NCBI GenBank assembly: GCA_965112735.1
Contig: OZ218951.1
Coordinates: forward strand, 3,968,001 to 4,032,000
DNA: 64,000 nucleotides
Origin: Phaeosaccion multiseriatum
Taxonomy: Eukaryota; Ochrophyta, other classes
Direction: 5' to 3'
In this document: positions 1-12,784 of the stretch, one piece after another
Layout: each line of letters opens with the position of its first letter
Numbering within the stretch: position 1 is the first letter of the stretch
The notes under the pieces: generated by a model
What the model saw: only the letters and a program-made list of their open reading frames with translations
Database searches by the model: none
Told to the model about the DNA's origin: nothing
Translations under genes and position numbers: made by a program

Positions 1-1
1 G

Positions 2-329
2 GGCCCTCCAGTAAGCTTGGGCAGCACTAGCAGTATGGGCAGCTTGCTGGCGACAGAGGACAGAAGAAGCGGTGCCCCCGCAGTCATGGCCGGGCACAAG
101 AGATTGCGAGGGGACGGATTGGTGGAGGGAGGCATGGCTGCGGCTTCGCACCCCCCTCCTCCTCCACCTCCTCCTCCTGCTCCTGCTCCTGCTCTGACAG
201 GGGCGGAGGGGTCTTCCAAGGGGGCTGGCAGCAGCGGGGCCGCGCAGGTGGATACCGGCCTGAGCGAGGCGTGGCGCCTCAGGCAGCAGGAGCTGTTGCA
301 GCAGCACCAGGTACAGCAGCAGCACCAGC

Positions 330-378
<49 letters not shown>

Positions 379-943
379 GACCGAGCAGGAGCAGAAGCAG
401 CAGCAGCGGGACTTCTCCTTGGAAAGGCACCACTCTCGTCGGGATCCCAAGAATGCGCCTCCTGTGGGACGAACACGAGCACCAGTGCTGACTGGAGAAA
501 CGGGAGGGGTGGGGAGGGTGGGCTCCGAGGGGGTCAAAGGGCGGCGAAAGCAGCCATCCACAGGCGGTGCAGCAGGAATGGCAGCAACAGGAGGAGGAGG
601 AGGAGGAGGAGGAGGAGGAGGAGGAGGTGTGGTGTCGCTGGGAGGGGGCAGTGGAGGAGGAGGAGGAGGAGGAGGAGTAGGGACAGGCCTGCGCGATGGA
701 GGCCTCGGTGGCGAGGAGCTGCTGCTGGCGATGGACCGCTTGCTCACCGACAAGATGGGCAGTGTGCGGGCAGACTTGGAGAGGGATGTGCAGAGCCTCC
801 ATGTGGACATGTTGAGGCTCTTCCAGGAGCAGAGGGAGGACACCAAGGTGTTGCTGGGGGAGCTGCAGAGAGAGATGAGCGGGCTGGTGGAGGAGAACAG
901 GGCATTACGGGAGGAGCTGGACTCTCTCAAGCAGATTTATTGA
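2..943 (+). CDS. NEDD1-like protein, C-terminal part (5' end outside window)
   Basis: The reading frame is open at the left edge and ends with TGA at 941-943, so only the last 313 codons or so are visible. The visible N-terminal two thirds is low complexity: a Pro run, a Gln run near 310-380 and two Gly runs near 590-680. The last 75 residues form a coiled coil that starts ELLLAMDRLLTDKMG, continues through DVQSLHVDMLRLFQEQRED and ends in LREELDSLKQIY. The pattern LHVDMLR.F..Q followed by a heptad E-N-x-x-L-R-E-E is the signature of the C-terminus of NEDD1/GCP-WD, which binds gamma-tubulin ring complexes and recruits them to microtubule-organising centres. A WD40 propeller would be expected upstream of the window. 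The family assignment is by recognised pattern. Another coiled-coil centrosomal protein is possible. Confidence 0.6.
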
Positions 944-1329
944 TTTGAAAAGTAAAAACAAATCGAAGCAGTACGTACGCATTACGTAACGGCGTCCTGA
1001 CACCCCCTCGTCTGTTCTCTGTGTTTTGATGACAAAGCGCGCAGCAATTAATTAGAGGACCATCGTCGAGGCTGTGACCTCGACAGCCGTGCGGGGAGCC
1101 GAGGAGAACTGTGCTGATTAACTTCTCCTAATGAGAACACAGACGTAAACCTGGGCAAGGAAGGCCCTCATAGGCGCCACCCACCCCCTGTGTTGTCTCT
1201 CTCCTCCTTGGCTCATCCTCATAGGCTTCCCTTTCCCGGTAGAAGCGGCTCATCCCACTGGGCAATCAAGAGAAGTGTGCTTTGAGCCTGTAGGCTGGAC
1301 TGGACGAGTGTTGGGGAGGGGCGCCAAGT
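944..1329. other. Intergenic spacer between NEDD1-like gene and myosin
   Basis: The 386-bp gap between two tandem plus-strand genes should hold the 3' UTR of the NEDD1-like gene and the promoter of the myosin. I see no conserved ORF, RNA gene or long repeat in it. The stretch just before the myosin ATG is GGCGCCAAGT. Confidence 0.5.
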
Positions 1330-2581
1330 ATGCAGAAGAACGTCGAGGTGTGGGTCCGGGACAACCAGGGCGACCAGGCGTGGATCCCAGGAACCATCTT
1401 GGAGAACCGCGGGGAGAGCATCCTCGTGGAGGTAGCAAGTGACTTCAGCAATGAACCGCTCGTTTTCAAGACGAACACAGGAGGTGAGGCCTTCTGGGGC
1501 GTAGAGGTGTCCTTGTTCGTGGTGGAGTTGGGAAATTGGGAGGGGAACATACAGCGAGGAGGAGGAGGAGGAGGCCAACACACTGAGCCCTAGGGCACAG
1601 CTGAGGGGCATTGACCGGAAAGAAGGGTAGAAGCTGCTGCTTGAAGAAGCATGCAGAAAAGAAGACGTAGCAAAAACGCCGTACTCCGCGAGCGACCCAG
1701 CCAAGGCCCTGTCTGGACTTTCGGCGAGCTCCTCTCCTCGGCCTCTCTCTCCCTACCTCTCCCAGACTCTACTCACCTACCTACTTACTCTCTTCTCTCC
1801 ACTCATCATCTGCCCTGCCCTTGTCCATCCGTCCTGTTCCCTCCATCCTCTCTTCCTCTCTCAGAGTCCGAGCTCGAGGACGTAAAGCTGGCCAACGACC
1901 CGGAGCAAAACACGGTAGATGACTTAATCCAGCTGCCGCATCTCCACGAGGCTGCCATCCTCCACTCGCTCACCTTGCGCTTCGACGAAGGCACCATCTA
2001 CACATTCACAGCCAATGCCATTCTCTTGGCCGTCAACCCCTTCCGGAGTCTTCCCCTCTACACCGAGGAAACCCTCCAAGAGTACTTTAATCAGGGATAC
2101 ATGCGCCGACAAGGCATCGAGCCCGGTGTGCCTCTAGGCCCTCATGTCTATGCCATTGCCGACTCCGCCTACCGCGCAATGATGAGAGGTATCCATGCCA
2201 GTCGCGGAGGGGGTGGGGTCGGGGCAGGGGGTGGAGACGGTGTGTCGATAACCAACCAGAGCATCCTCATATCCGGAGAGAGCGGGGCGGGTAAGACCGA
2301 GTCCACTAAGTATGTCATGAAGTATCTCACTACGGTGGGCTCTGGAGACAGCTCCGCAGCCACTGAGGTGAGTGGTGCGGAAGGGAGGGAGGGAGGGAGT
2401 TGGGGAGGGAGAGAGGAAGGGAGGGAGAGAGGGAGGGGGTGCGCGCTGGCTCTCGCTATTGGTACTTCCGCTATTCCCTCCTCCTCTTCCACCACCACCA
2501 CCACTACCACCACCACCACCACCACCACCTCCTAGCGTTCTCCTCCTCCTCATCCTTCTCCTTCTCCCCCTCCTCCTTCCC

Positions 2582-2612
<31 letters not shown>

Positions 2613-4684
2613 TCCTCCTCCTCGTCCTCCTCCTCCTCCTCCTCATGCCCCTCATGCTCCTCCTCCTCCTCCTACTTGCGCAGAACGAGACCGAGAAGGC
2701 TGAAACCGACAACAGCATCATGATGCGAGTGATGGAGTCCAACCCCATTTTAGAGGCCTTTGGTAACGCCAGAACCATCCGAAACGACAACTCCTCTCGC
2801 TTTGGAAAGTTCATCGAGCTTCTCTTCGACAAGAGGGGGCGTTTGCTGGGGGCCAGCATCGAGACGTATCTGCTGGAGAAGGTGAGTCAGATACAGAGAG
2901 AGGGAGGGGGGCGTGTCTATCTATTCGTTTGTGTGTGCGTGTGTGCGTGTGTGCGTGTGCGTAGGGCCAAGGCAGACTGTGCCTGCTCGGCTCTTAGCTT
3001 ATACGCTGGCCCCAACAGCAGAGCTTTGCTCGGCCTTAGCTCGGCTTGGCTTTGGTTTGGTTTGGGGCCATGCCTTTGGGGCCGTACCTCCCATCCACAT
3101 GCACAACCAAGTGCTTCTACCAACACCCAAACACCAAAAAACCCCACAACGTCACAACCCGCCCACCCCAAACCACCCCTACCCAAACAACAGGTCCGAC
3201 TGCCCAACCAAAGTGAGAATGAGAGGAACTTCCACATCTTCTACCAAATGACCAAAGGCGCCAACGACGAGCAGCGCAAGCGGTGGGGCATCTCGGCCCC
3301 TGACGAGCATCGATACACCTCGCAAGGTGACTGCTACGACCTACGCAACGTGGAGGACGAGGATCAGTTTGAGGAGATGCTTACTGCCATGGAGGTCATG
3401 GGCTTTTCGCAAGAGGACCGTGACTCGGCGCTGGATATTACCGCAGCGGTGTTGCACTTGGGAGAGCTGGAGTTTACCATGAATGATGAGGATAAGGCCA
3501 TGCTGGTAGATAATCACGCGATGGATCATGTCTTGACCTTGGCACATCTCACTAAGGAGAGGCTGGAGAACGCGCTGACGACCAAGACCATTGAAGTGAG
3601 GGGGGAGAAAACGACGGTGCTGCTGAAGGACTATCAAGCCAATGACGCCAAGGACGCCCTTGCCAAGGCGCTCTACGGCAGTCTCTTTGACTTTATCGTC
3701 CGCAGCATCAACGTGCACATTGCTTGTCAGAAGAAGCATGTCAAGGCCAGTGTGGGTGTGTTGGATATCTTTGGTTTCGAGGTGTTCAAGCACAACTCGT
3801 TTGAGCAGTTGTGCATCAACTACACCAACGAGACGCTGCAGCAGCAGTTCAACCAGTTTGTGTTCAAGATGGAGCAGAAGGAGTACAAGCGCGAGGGCAT
3901 TGAGTGGAGCTTTATTGAGTTCCCAGACAATCAGGTACGCGTAACATCCCATCGGAGGCCTATCGGAGGCCTACCCTTTGGATGGGAGGGATGCATCCGG
4001 AAGAGGACATCGGCAGTCGAGTGTCCAACAAAGGATCAAAGGGTCGGACTGAGCTTTCCTTCCCCTCCAAACACAGACACGGAAGCGAGAAGGGGAGGGA
4101 GAGAGAGAGACAGAGAGAGAGGAAGAGGTCCGGGGGTGGAGTTTGAGCCTTGAGAGCAAGAGACGCACCTCATTACACGTCCCCCCGTCGCTTCATACCC
4201 GCACCCACCCCAGACGTATTGGATTGTACTGAAGTGACCTCACATGAATGTGGGCATACCGTTATCCCTCCCTCACTCACTCACTCCCTCCCTTCCTCCC
4301 TCCCTCACTCCCTCCCTCCCTCCCTCCCTCCCTCCCTCCCTCCCTCCCTCCTTCCCTCCCTCCCTCCCTCCCATCCCTCCCTCCCTCCCTCCTTCCTTCC
4401 CTCCCTCCCTCCATCCCTCCCTCCTTCCTTCCTTCCCTCCTCCCTCCCTCCCTCCCCCTCTCCATCCCTCCCTCCCTCCCTCCCTCCACCTCCTCAGGAT
4501 TGCCTCGACCTGATTGAGTCCCGCCCCCTGGGGCTGCTGGCCATGCTCGACGACGAGTGCCGCATGGGCGTGAGGGGCAGCGATCGCAATTACGCACTTC
4601 GGCTCTACAAGACGCACGAGAACACGCACCGCTTCGTGTTTGACGACCACTACAAGGCGGCGCAGGTGTGTCTGTCTGTCTGTG

Positions 4685-4719
<35 letters not shown>

Positions 4720-7700
4720 GCGTGTGTGTATATGTGTTCGTGTGTGGGGGTATGTGTGTGCGGGTAAGTGCGTGTGAGTGGGTGTATGTGTGTGTTGAGG
4801 AGTGCTTTTGTGTTTGGTTCGATTACCAAGGTGCGCACTTGAGCACTGACCCTGACGTATCTGCCGCCACTCTTCCTCCCCCCCCTTCCCTCCAGACATT
4901 CGGTGTGCGCCACTACGCCGGCCAAGTAGTGTATTCCGTGGTGACCTTCCTGGAGAAGAACAAGGACGACTTACCCAAGGAGACGGACGAGCTCTTCATG
5001 TCATCTTCAAGCCCCTTTGTGGCCGGGCTGTTCAAGGAGGACAAGAAGAAGAAGAAGGCCGCAGCCGCTGCGACTTCTCCGAAGAGAGGGGGTGGGGGAG
5101 GGGCCGGAGGAGCAGGGGGTCTTGCCAACCGTAAACCAACCGTGGCCAACGGTTTCAAGGAGCAGCTGCACGCGCTGATGGAGGTCATTGCAAAGACCCG
5201 ACCACACTACATCCGCTGCATCAAGCCCAATGACAACGCCGCACCTAACGAGGTGAACCGCGTGAGAGTGATGGAGCAGCTGCGGTGTGGAGGTGTGCTG
5301 GAGGCGGTGAGGGTGGCGCGCAGTGGCTTCCCTGTGCGTATGCCGCACATTGACTTTTACGGGCGGTACCGCCTCTTGCTGGCGCTGGAGACGTCTGTCT
5401 CGGCCAAGACTTTCCCAGTGCACATGAGGAACAAGAGTAAGGAGGTTGCCAAGCAGAAGACGGAGGAGCTCGTGTCCAGGGTGCTCTGCCCGGCCATTGC
5501 CAAACAGAAGGATATTCCGTCCAACACCATTCAGTTTGGCAAAACCAAGGTCTTTCTGCGCAAGAACGCGCACGATACTCTGGAAATGCTGCGCTCGGAT
5601 TCCCTCACCACCGCCGTGCTCTCTCTGCAGCGCTACGGCCGCGGTTACGTGTATCGGAGGGTGTTTGTAGCACGCATGCATGCAGTGAGACTCATCCAGC
5701 GGATGAGCCGCGGCTTGTTGGGCCGTAAGAAGGCCATCGGGGTGCGGAGGGAGCGGGCAGCAGGGCTCCTGCAGAGGGTCACGCGCTGCTACCTCTGCTG
5801 GCTCAGATTCAACGTGGCCAAGAGTGGTGCCGTGCGCCTCCAATCGAGGTTTAGGGGGTGGCAGGCTCGAGAGACGGTGGCGGAGATGCGCAGGGATCGG
5901 GCGGTGGGCATGCTCCAGCGCTGGGGGAGAGGGACGCCGGCCAAGAGGCAGTTCGCCAGGCTCAGGCGGGCGGTGCTGGCGTTACAGTGCGCGCATCGAG
6001 TGGCAGGGGCCAAGGGACAGCTCAAGAAACTCAAGGCAGAGGCGAGGGATGTGGGCAATCTCAAGGAGGTGAGTGGGTGACTGAGAGAAGGAGTGAGAGG
6101 GAGGGAAGGAGGGAGGGAGGGGGCTGTTGCTCTTGTCGCCTTTTTTTTTTATGACCATGGTACCTCATCATCATCATCATCCTCCCCTCTCCTCCTTCCT
6201 CCTTCCTCCGCCTCCTCCTCCTCCTCCTCCTCCTCCTCCTCCTCCTCCTCCTCCTCCTCCTCCTCCTCCTCCTCCTCCTCTTTCTTCTCCTCCTCCTCTC
6301 AGGTGAACGAGAAGTTGAAGGAGGAGATGAAGACGCTGAGGGAGCAGGCGGTGCAGAAAGCCGCGGAGGCGGGGAGGCAGGAGGCAGAGAGGGCCAAGAA
6401 GGAGGCAGACATGGCAAGGGCGGAGGCAGAGGCCGTCAGGGAGGAGATGAAGCGGCTGCAGGAGACGCAGGAGAAGCAGCAGCAAGTAAGTGGGGGTTTG
6501 TGGGGGGGGGGGGGGGTGCGTGGGTGTGGGGGTGGGGGGAAAGAAGAGGAAAGGGTGTGTGCGTGTGGACGTGAGTAAGGATTGCTTGGGTCTGGGGTTG
6601 TGGGTGTACATGTGCTTCAATTGCTGCAGCTGCAGCTGTGCTTTTTGTTTGTTTGTTGTGTTGGTGGGGCCTGAAACTCACTCTCGACATGTGTTTATGC
6701 TGTGCAATGTGTCGTTCCATACTTGGTATGTTGTTGTCAATGTTTGTCGTTTAATGTGCTGTCTTTTCTCGTTCTTCCTTATGCTTTTGTGCCCTTGTGG
6801 TGCAAGGACTCGTCCGGAGAGGCGTCGGAGACTCAGCACGCCCTCGACGCAGCCCTCGCCTCTGTGGACCTGCTCAAGGGCAGGAACGTTGACCTGGAGG
6901 CCAGGGTAGAGGAGCTCGAGCAGGAGCTGGAGAGGGCACTCATGGACACTGAGGTGAGTGAGTGGGTGGGTGAATGGATGTGGGTGAGTGAGTGGGTGAA
7001 TGGGTGAATGGGTGAGTGGGTGGGTGGGTGGGTGGGTGGGTGATGGGTGGGTGGGTGGGTGGGTGGGCAGTACAGTGTGGGCAGTACAGTGTGGGCAGTA
7101 CAGTGTGGGCAGTACAGTGTGGGCATTACAGTGTGGGCAGTACAGTGTGGGCAGTACAGTGTGGGCAGTACAGTGTGGGCAGTGCAGTGTGGGCATTACA
7201 GTGTGGGCATTACAGTGTGGGCAGTAGGGGCTCGGGGCTCAGCAGAGAGTGTGGGAGAATGGGGGGGTGGGGAGGGGCCAAGAGGCAGGATGTGTGGGGT
7301 TCGGATTTTAGCGCAGGAATACGGGGTACTGGGGAGAGAGAGGATGGGCGGGTGGGAGGAGAACAGGCAGGAGAGGAAGAGACGACGACGCAAGAGAGGA
7401 GAGTAAAAAAAAACTGGTGGGGACGGGTTTCTCTTCCGCCTCTCGAGCTTTGCACTGTCAGAGTGTGGTAGATTCCAACATGCCTGCGAGAATACTAAAA
7501 CTTGGTGCTTACTGACATATCTTCTTCCCTTTTCCCATCGGCAGTCGGCCCAAAGAGAGGCCAGCATCGCTCGAGAGGAAGCAGCAGCGGCAGCAACAGC
7601 AGCAGCAGCAGCAGCAGCGGCAGGAGGCAGCGCGCTCGCTCCTCCAGCGCCCCCTTCGACAGAGAGAGAGAGACAGAGCAGCGCAGCAGGACGAGCGGAC

Positions 7701-10700
7701 CTCAGCGGAAAGTGAGTGAAGTGACGTGCAGTGCAGTGTGTTGCCTCCGTCCCTCCCTCCCTCCCTCCCTCCCTCCCTCTCTCCCTCTCTCCCTCCCTCC
7801 CTCCCTCCCTCCCTCCCTCTCTCCCTCCCTCCCTCCCTCCCTCCCTCCCTCTCTCCCTCCCTCCCTCCCTCCCTCCCTCCCTCTCTCCCTCCCTCCCTGC
7901 CTCCCTCCCCCCCTCCTCCCGCCCCCCCTTCTTCCCCTCCCCCCGTCCCCCCTTCTTCCCCTCCCCTTCCTCCCTCCCTTGCTCTCTCCCCTCCCTCCCC
8001 TCCTCCCTCTTCTCCTCTATTGTAAGCCGTGTGCTGCCCTGATACGGTAGCACTGAACGCAGGCGGAGGAGGATTGGATTGGATTTTCATGTCGTGTGCA
8101 GACTGCCCCACCGCACCTCTGTGCAGTCTTTACACTCTCACACACGCACACACACACACGCACACACACACACACACACACCCGCGCGCGCACACACACC
8201 CACACGCACAGGGTTGCAGCGGAGAAGAAGCTGCGAGAGGAAGCCGAGGAGAGAGAAGTCAAGTCCAATGCCGCTCTGAAGCAGGTTAAGACAGCGTTGG
8301 CCAAGGCAGAGGATAGAGCCGATAAGGCAGAGAAGGAGCGCCAGACGGCGGAGGAGATGATAGTGCTCATGGGCAATCGAACGGCCAAGGCCAAGGCCAG
8401 GGGAGGGAGTGGGAGCGTCAGTCTGGCCTCTACACAACCAACGGGGGAGAATGAGGAGAGTGGAGGGGAGAAGCGAGGGGAGGGTGGGGAGGGAGACAAT
8501 GGTGGAGCGACAGGCGGGGGGGCTTTTTCCTCAGAGGAGCAGACGATGAAAGAGCAGGGAGTGGGAGCGCAGCCTATACTTCACACACAAAGTGAGGAGG
8601 CAGACCTCGGGCTGGGCTTGGCCAATGACGATATTATGATCCAAAAGCTTTTGGACTCGCTGCAGGAGGAGAAGACGAGCAGGAGGACACTGGAGGATGA
8701 GATGGAGGAGCTGAGGCAGGAGCTCACGATACTAAGGAAGGCAGCAAGCAGCCCCAAAATGGTGCGAGCGTGTGTGCGTGCGTGGATCAAAGTATTGCTT
8801 GTGTGTGTTGGGGGGGGGGGGGTGTCGGGAGGGTGGAGATTCGGGGGATAGGGAAGGAGAGGAGAGGAGAGGAGAGGAGGGGAAGGGGTGTTGTTGTTAA
8901 AAGAATATCCCGCCCATCTCGCTGCGTACACTCACGCCTTTCCCTTTCCCTCCCCTCCTCTCTTTCCCTTTCTCCCCCCCCCCCTCCCCTCCCCTCCCCT
9001 CCTCTCCCTCTCCCTCTCCCTCTTGATGTGTCTCTGCTCTGCTCTGAACCTTGAACCGCAGCACGGGAGCTCAACCTCGAGCCTCAGCGTGCGGCAGCAA
9101 AGATCCAGCAGCGCCAACGGCACCGGCAACAGCGACGGCATGCGGCTGCCTGAGCGGGACGATCCGACAGACATGCTCGCCTCCACCTTTGGTACCTTTG
9201 GTAGCACAGGAGGGGCAGGAGGAGGAAGCACCCGGAATCGACCGCGTCGCAGCTTGTTGTCCCCTGGAGTGAGCCCGCGCTCCTTCGCTGCTTCGGGCGA
9301 CTTCAGTGGGAGCCTCAACAGCAGCATGAATGTGCTGCGCCGCCAGAACAGCGTGGAGGTGCCCGGTGAGTTGTTGATGGAAAGAGGGGATAGATAGGAG
9401 GGTGTTGTTTGCGATCCATCTATTCACTCCTTCACATGAGTGTGTTGTTTGCGATCCATCCATTCGCTCCTTCACACGCTCACCCACACGCCTCTCCACC
9501 CACTCTCCCTTCCTCCCTCCCTCCCTCCCTCCCTCCCTCCCGCCCGCCCGCCCGCCTGCCCGCCCGTGCTATTGTCGCCTCTCCGCTTTGGGTGCGCTCC
9601 TCCCTGCTTGCTGCCCCACCCCTCCCCTTACCTTGGCGTTGCTCTTTGTGGCTGTTTTGTCTCTGACGCCGACGGAACAACAACAACCACAACTTACAAC
9701 AAAACAGAGAAAACACAGCAACAAATCTCGTCCCATCTCGATGCCCGCATCAACGGAGGAGTGGAATCCAGCGCCAACAAGCAGCACACTTCACAAATGG
9801 CGCATCTGGAGCCCATGCAGGAGTTCGAAGAGAGGATCCGCCACATCAAGCAGCAGCTCACCGAGGGCGTCGAGACACGCCTGTGGGAGGGCACCACGCA
9901 GAACAGCCACACCACGCTCAAACTCTCCACCCGAGAAAGCGGTAAGTGAAACACGCACTCACGCACACACGCACGCACACACGCACACACGGGGTCAGGG
10001 TTAGGAATCAGGGTTGGGGTTAGTTACGGGTTAGGGGTGAGGGATCAGGGGAGTTGGTACATACTCAACAAAGAGAAGGAGGGAATGAATGTACATACTC
10101 AACAAAGGGAAGGAGGAATGAATGTACTTACTCAACATACTCAACAAAGAGAAGGAGGGAATGAATGGATCAATCGACCGCTCGCGACCCCTCCTGCTTC
10201 CCCCTCTGATGTTCGCGCCCTCTCTCTCTCTCTCTCTCTGACGTGTATATCTCTCTCTCTGTCTCTCTCTTTGGTTTTCTCTCGCTCTTCTCTCCTCTGT
10301 CCTCCTACTCCCTTCTCCCAGGCCCGAACGCCAAGCCTGGGCAGCAGACGCTATGCTTCCAAAGCGTCAAATCGAGTATGATCTGGCGCAGCTCCGTGGC
10401 CGAGCCCCTGCCCCTCACGGAGGGGGTGACTGTTCAGCTTGGACACGACGGCAAGTACGGGCTGAGGGCCTCGACCAAGGACGAGCAGTTCCTTACCCTG
10501 GGCACCTCATCACCAAAGGGGCGGACCATTGTGCTGCAGCTATGCAAGGGGGACAAGGCGCTGCGCAACGAGCTGGTGTCAGGACTCAGGAAGCTGATTT
10601 CGCAGGTGGGAGAGAGGAGGAGAGGGGGGGGGGGGAGGAGAGGAGAGAGAAAGGGGAGGAGAGGAGAGGGGAGGGGAGGAGGAGGAGAGGAGAGGGGAGG

Positions 10701-11221
10701 GGAGGAGAGACCATTCACTGTCCAAGGGGATCCCCTCTCAGAGCTCTCAGAGGAGTGTGTGGGGGGGCGGCACCAGTCATGAGGGGAGAGCTGACGCCGC
10801 GCTGCCTCCTGTCTGCCCTGTGCGCTTCTTGCTTACTTGGCGATACGCCTTTTGTTTTGTCCTTGCGGCGTTGTACTTCAGGCGGAGATGGGCGTGGCGT
10901 CCGTGTCTGTGACCCGATCGTCTGAGCTCTTCCTACCGAGCGTGGCCATTGGGCATGGTGGAGGAGGAGGAGACTCAACGAGGGCGCTGTCTCCCCTGTC
11001 TCCGCTGTCTCCTGGAGGGGCACCTGGTGAAGTGACCGTCTCTTCTACCCCTGGCCACGAGGCGATGGAGAAGAAGGTAAGGGAGGGGGGGAAGCATGGA
11101 AGGGAGGAAGGAGGAAGGAAGGGAGGGAGAGAGAGAGAGAGGGGGCGAGGGGAGGGAGGGAGCGAGGAAGGAAGGAGGGAAGGAGGGAGGGAGGGCCTTG
11201 CACCGTGAATGAATGTCTAAA

Positions 11222-11261
<40 letters not shown>

Positions 11262-11944
11262 CCCATCCCCCCCCCCCAGATCGTGGTGCTGGAGGAAGAG
11301 AACAGGCGCCTGGTGGAGGAGAGGGCGCACATCTTGGAGGAGCTCGTGCGCATGGGGGAGAACCACGGCTTGGTGCAGGTGTGTGGGAAAGCTTGATACT
11401 TGCTTGACACTGCGCTTGCTCTTACACGTGCTTGACAATCATTGTGATGTGGATGGGATGTACTGATTTTTGACTTTTGGACAAGAGGTGTCTATGGCAA
11501 CTTTGCGCCTCTAAATACATGACCTCAAATTCAAATTCCACACCCACTCTTTAGGTGCGAGAGCTGGAGCTACGCAACGCCTGCAACGACAAGGACGACC
11601 TCGTTCGGGCAATGGCCAAGGAGAACCAGGCCTTGAAGGACGACATCACAGAGCTAAGGAGAGTGCAGAAGGATAACCAGGCACTGAGTATGCAAATATT
11701 CACCAAGATGGAGGCACTGGAGTTTGACAACGATGAGCTCAAGCAGGAGAACCGGCTCATGAAACAGCGGTACAAGATGGCAGTCAATGCGGACTCCGCG
11801 ATGGGGTCCATGCCCACTTCCCCCTCCTCCCCCTCTGTTTCGGGCTTGTCGGGCTTTTCTCCGGAACCCTCTCCTTCGAGGGGCTTTGGAGCATCACGGG
11901 AGAAGCCCTCTTCGACAGGGTCGGACAAGGGTGACGACGATTGA
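1330..11944 (+). CDS. Myosin heavy chain, six IQ motifs, PH-like tail domain (16 exons, 1829 aa)
   Basis: Actin-based motor, probably for organelle or vesicle transport. Exons: 1330-1483, 1865-2367, 2684-2881, 3194-3934, 4498-4665, 4896-6068, 6303-6485, 6807-6953, 7545-7711, 8212-8761, 9062-9365, 9708-9941, 10322-10605, 10882-11076, 11280-11378, 11555-11944. All phases match, giving 1829 residues. The N-terminus (VWVRD...AWIPGTI) is the SH3-like segment seen in class V/XI motors. The P-loop GESGAGKT is at 189-196, switch I is [10 protein letters not shown] and switch II is DIFGFE near 474. The actin-site segment HYIRCIKPN follows a Lys/Gly-rich loop 2. Six IQ-like repeats (about 832-970) and a short coiled coil come next. 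A segment at about 1507-1602 (IWRSS ... [11 protein letters not shown]) resembles a PLC-type PH domain, and coiled coil follows to the C-terminus. No DIL domain was found. The exon 8 acceptor (CAAG) is the weakest junction. Confidence 0.93.
4265..4493. repeat. (CCCT)n microsatellite, myosin intron 4
   Basis: About 230 bp of CCCT/CCTT units with CCAT and CACT interruptions fill the 3' half of intron 4 (3935-4497) and double as its polypyrimidine tract. All three frames read through as Ser-Leu-Pro-Pro repeats, which are artefacts of the repeat. Confidence 0.9.
6204..6298. repeat. (CTC)n microsatellite, myosin intron 6
   Basis: About 90 bp of CTC units lie immediately upstream of the exon 7 acceptor at 6302. 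They form the polypyrimidine tract of the intron. Confidence 0.85.
7068..7228. repeat. 14-bp tandem repeat, myosin intron 8
   Basis: About eleven contiguous copies of CAGTACAGTGTGGG (variants CATTACAGTGTGGG and CAGTGCAGTGTGGG) follow a GGGT-rich stretch inside intron 8 (6954-7544). Confidence 0.9.
7748..8020. repeat. (CCCT)n / C-rich microsatellite, myosin intron 9
   Basis: CCCT units with regular CTCT interruptions grade into C-rich sequence in intron 9 (7712-8211). A (CA)n run at about 8137-8210 precedes the acceptor of exon 10. Confidence 0.85.
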
Positions 11945-12516
11945 GATGATGATGATGGGTTTGTTTGGGGTTGTCGCATTTATATTTAGGGGAGGAAGGT
12001 GGGTTCGTTTGTTTGTTTGGGGTTGTCGTAGTTGACGTATAGGATAGGAATCAACCGAAGATGGGTGCGCGGCAGGAGTGAGGGGTGGGTGGGTGTAGTG
12101 CTTTGCTTTGATTTGGGCCTTTTCATTGTTCATTTGTCGTTGAGATGCAGCGGATACAGCGCGAGAGCAACGACAAGAGAGAGAGAGAGAGAGAGAGAGA
12201 GGGATGTTTCCTTCCTTGGCTTGCTGGCGCCGATTCACGGCAACGCGCAAAGGGGAGGAGGAGGAGGAGGAGGAGGAGGAGGAGGAGGAGGAGAAGGAAC
12301 AGAGGGGGGCTCGAGAGTCATGACTGTGGCACGTGCATTCATGTACGTAGGGACCCTCTATTTCACACGTCATATCGACACATCGATGTCGAATTGATTC
12401 ATTCATCGTCCAAGCAACAGTTGTTATTGTAGGTTAAAAACATTGCCTTAGGGAAGGGAGTCACTTGAAGTCTGATTGTAAGATTATATACATGTATTGC
12501 GTTTCTGCAACCCAGC

Positions 12517-12548
<32 letters not shown>

Positions 12549-12684
12549 GTGTGTGTGTGTTGATGCGCTCGTCCCCGCTTCCCCGCCTCTCTTTCGATTC
12601 ATCTCATTCCTCTTCCCTCCCTTGCCGGGCGAGAGGCGTACGGCGTAAGGCGTAAGACTCGAGACATGGGGACAGAAATACGTG
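11945..12684. other. Intergenic region 3' of myosin
   Basis: This holds the 3' flank of the myosin gene with GA (12178-12200), GGA (12256-12294), CT (12519-12545) and GT tracts. I found no convincing gene on either strand. The short ORFs here consist of the simple repeats. Confidence 0.5.
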
Positions 12685-12784
12685 AGAGCATGAAGGGCAT
12701 GGGGTTCAAGACCTACCTGAGGCGGCGTCTGAGGAGACCCTCTCAGAGCATGAAGGGCATGGGGTTCAAGACCTACCTGAGGCG
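12685..12784 (+). repeat. Direct duplication, 60-bp spacing
   Basis: A 38-40 bp segment starting GAGCATGAAGGGCATGGGGT occurs at about 12685-12724 and again exactly 60 bp later. The two copies encode the same peptide (SMKGMGFKTYLRR) in the 12666-13484 frame, but nothing else in that frame looks like a protein. Confidence 0.85.

Noticed and set aside
7502-8050. Long Ser-Leu-Pro-Pro ORFs (also at 4150-4767, 24681-26310, 29914-30565, 32302-33025)
   Set aside because: They consist of CCCT or CCCCT microsatellites in introns, are open in several frames at once on both strands, and show no family motif. The real exons lie beside them in matching phase.
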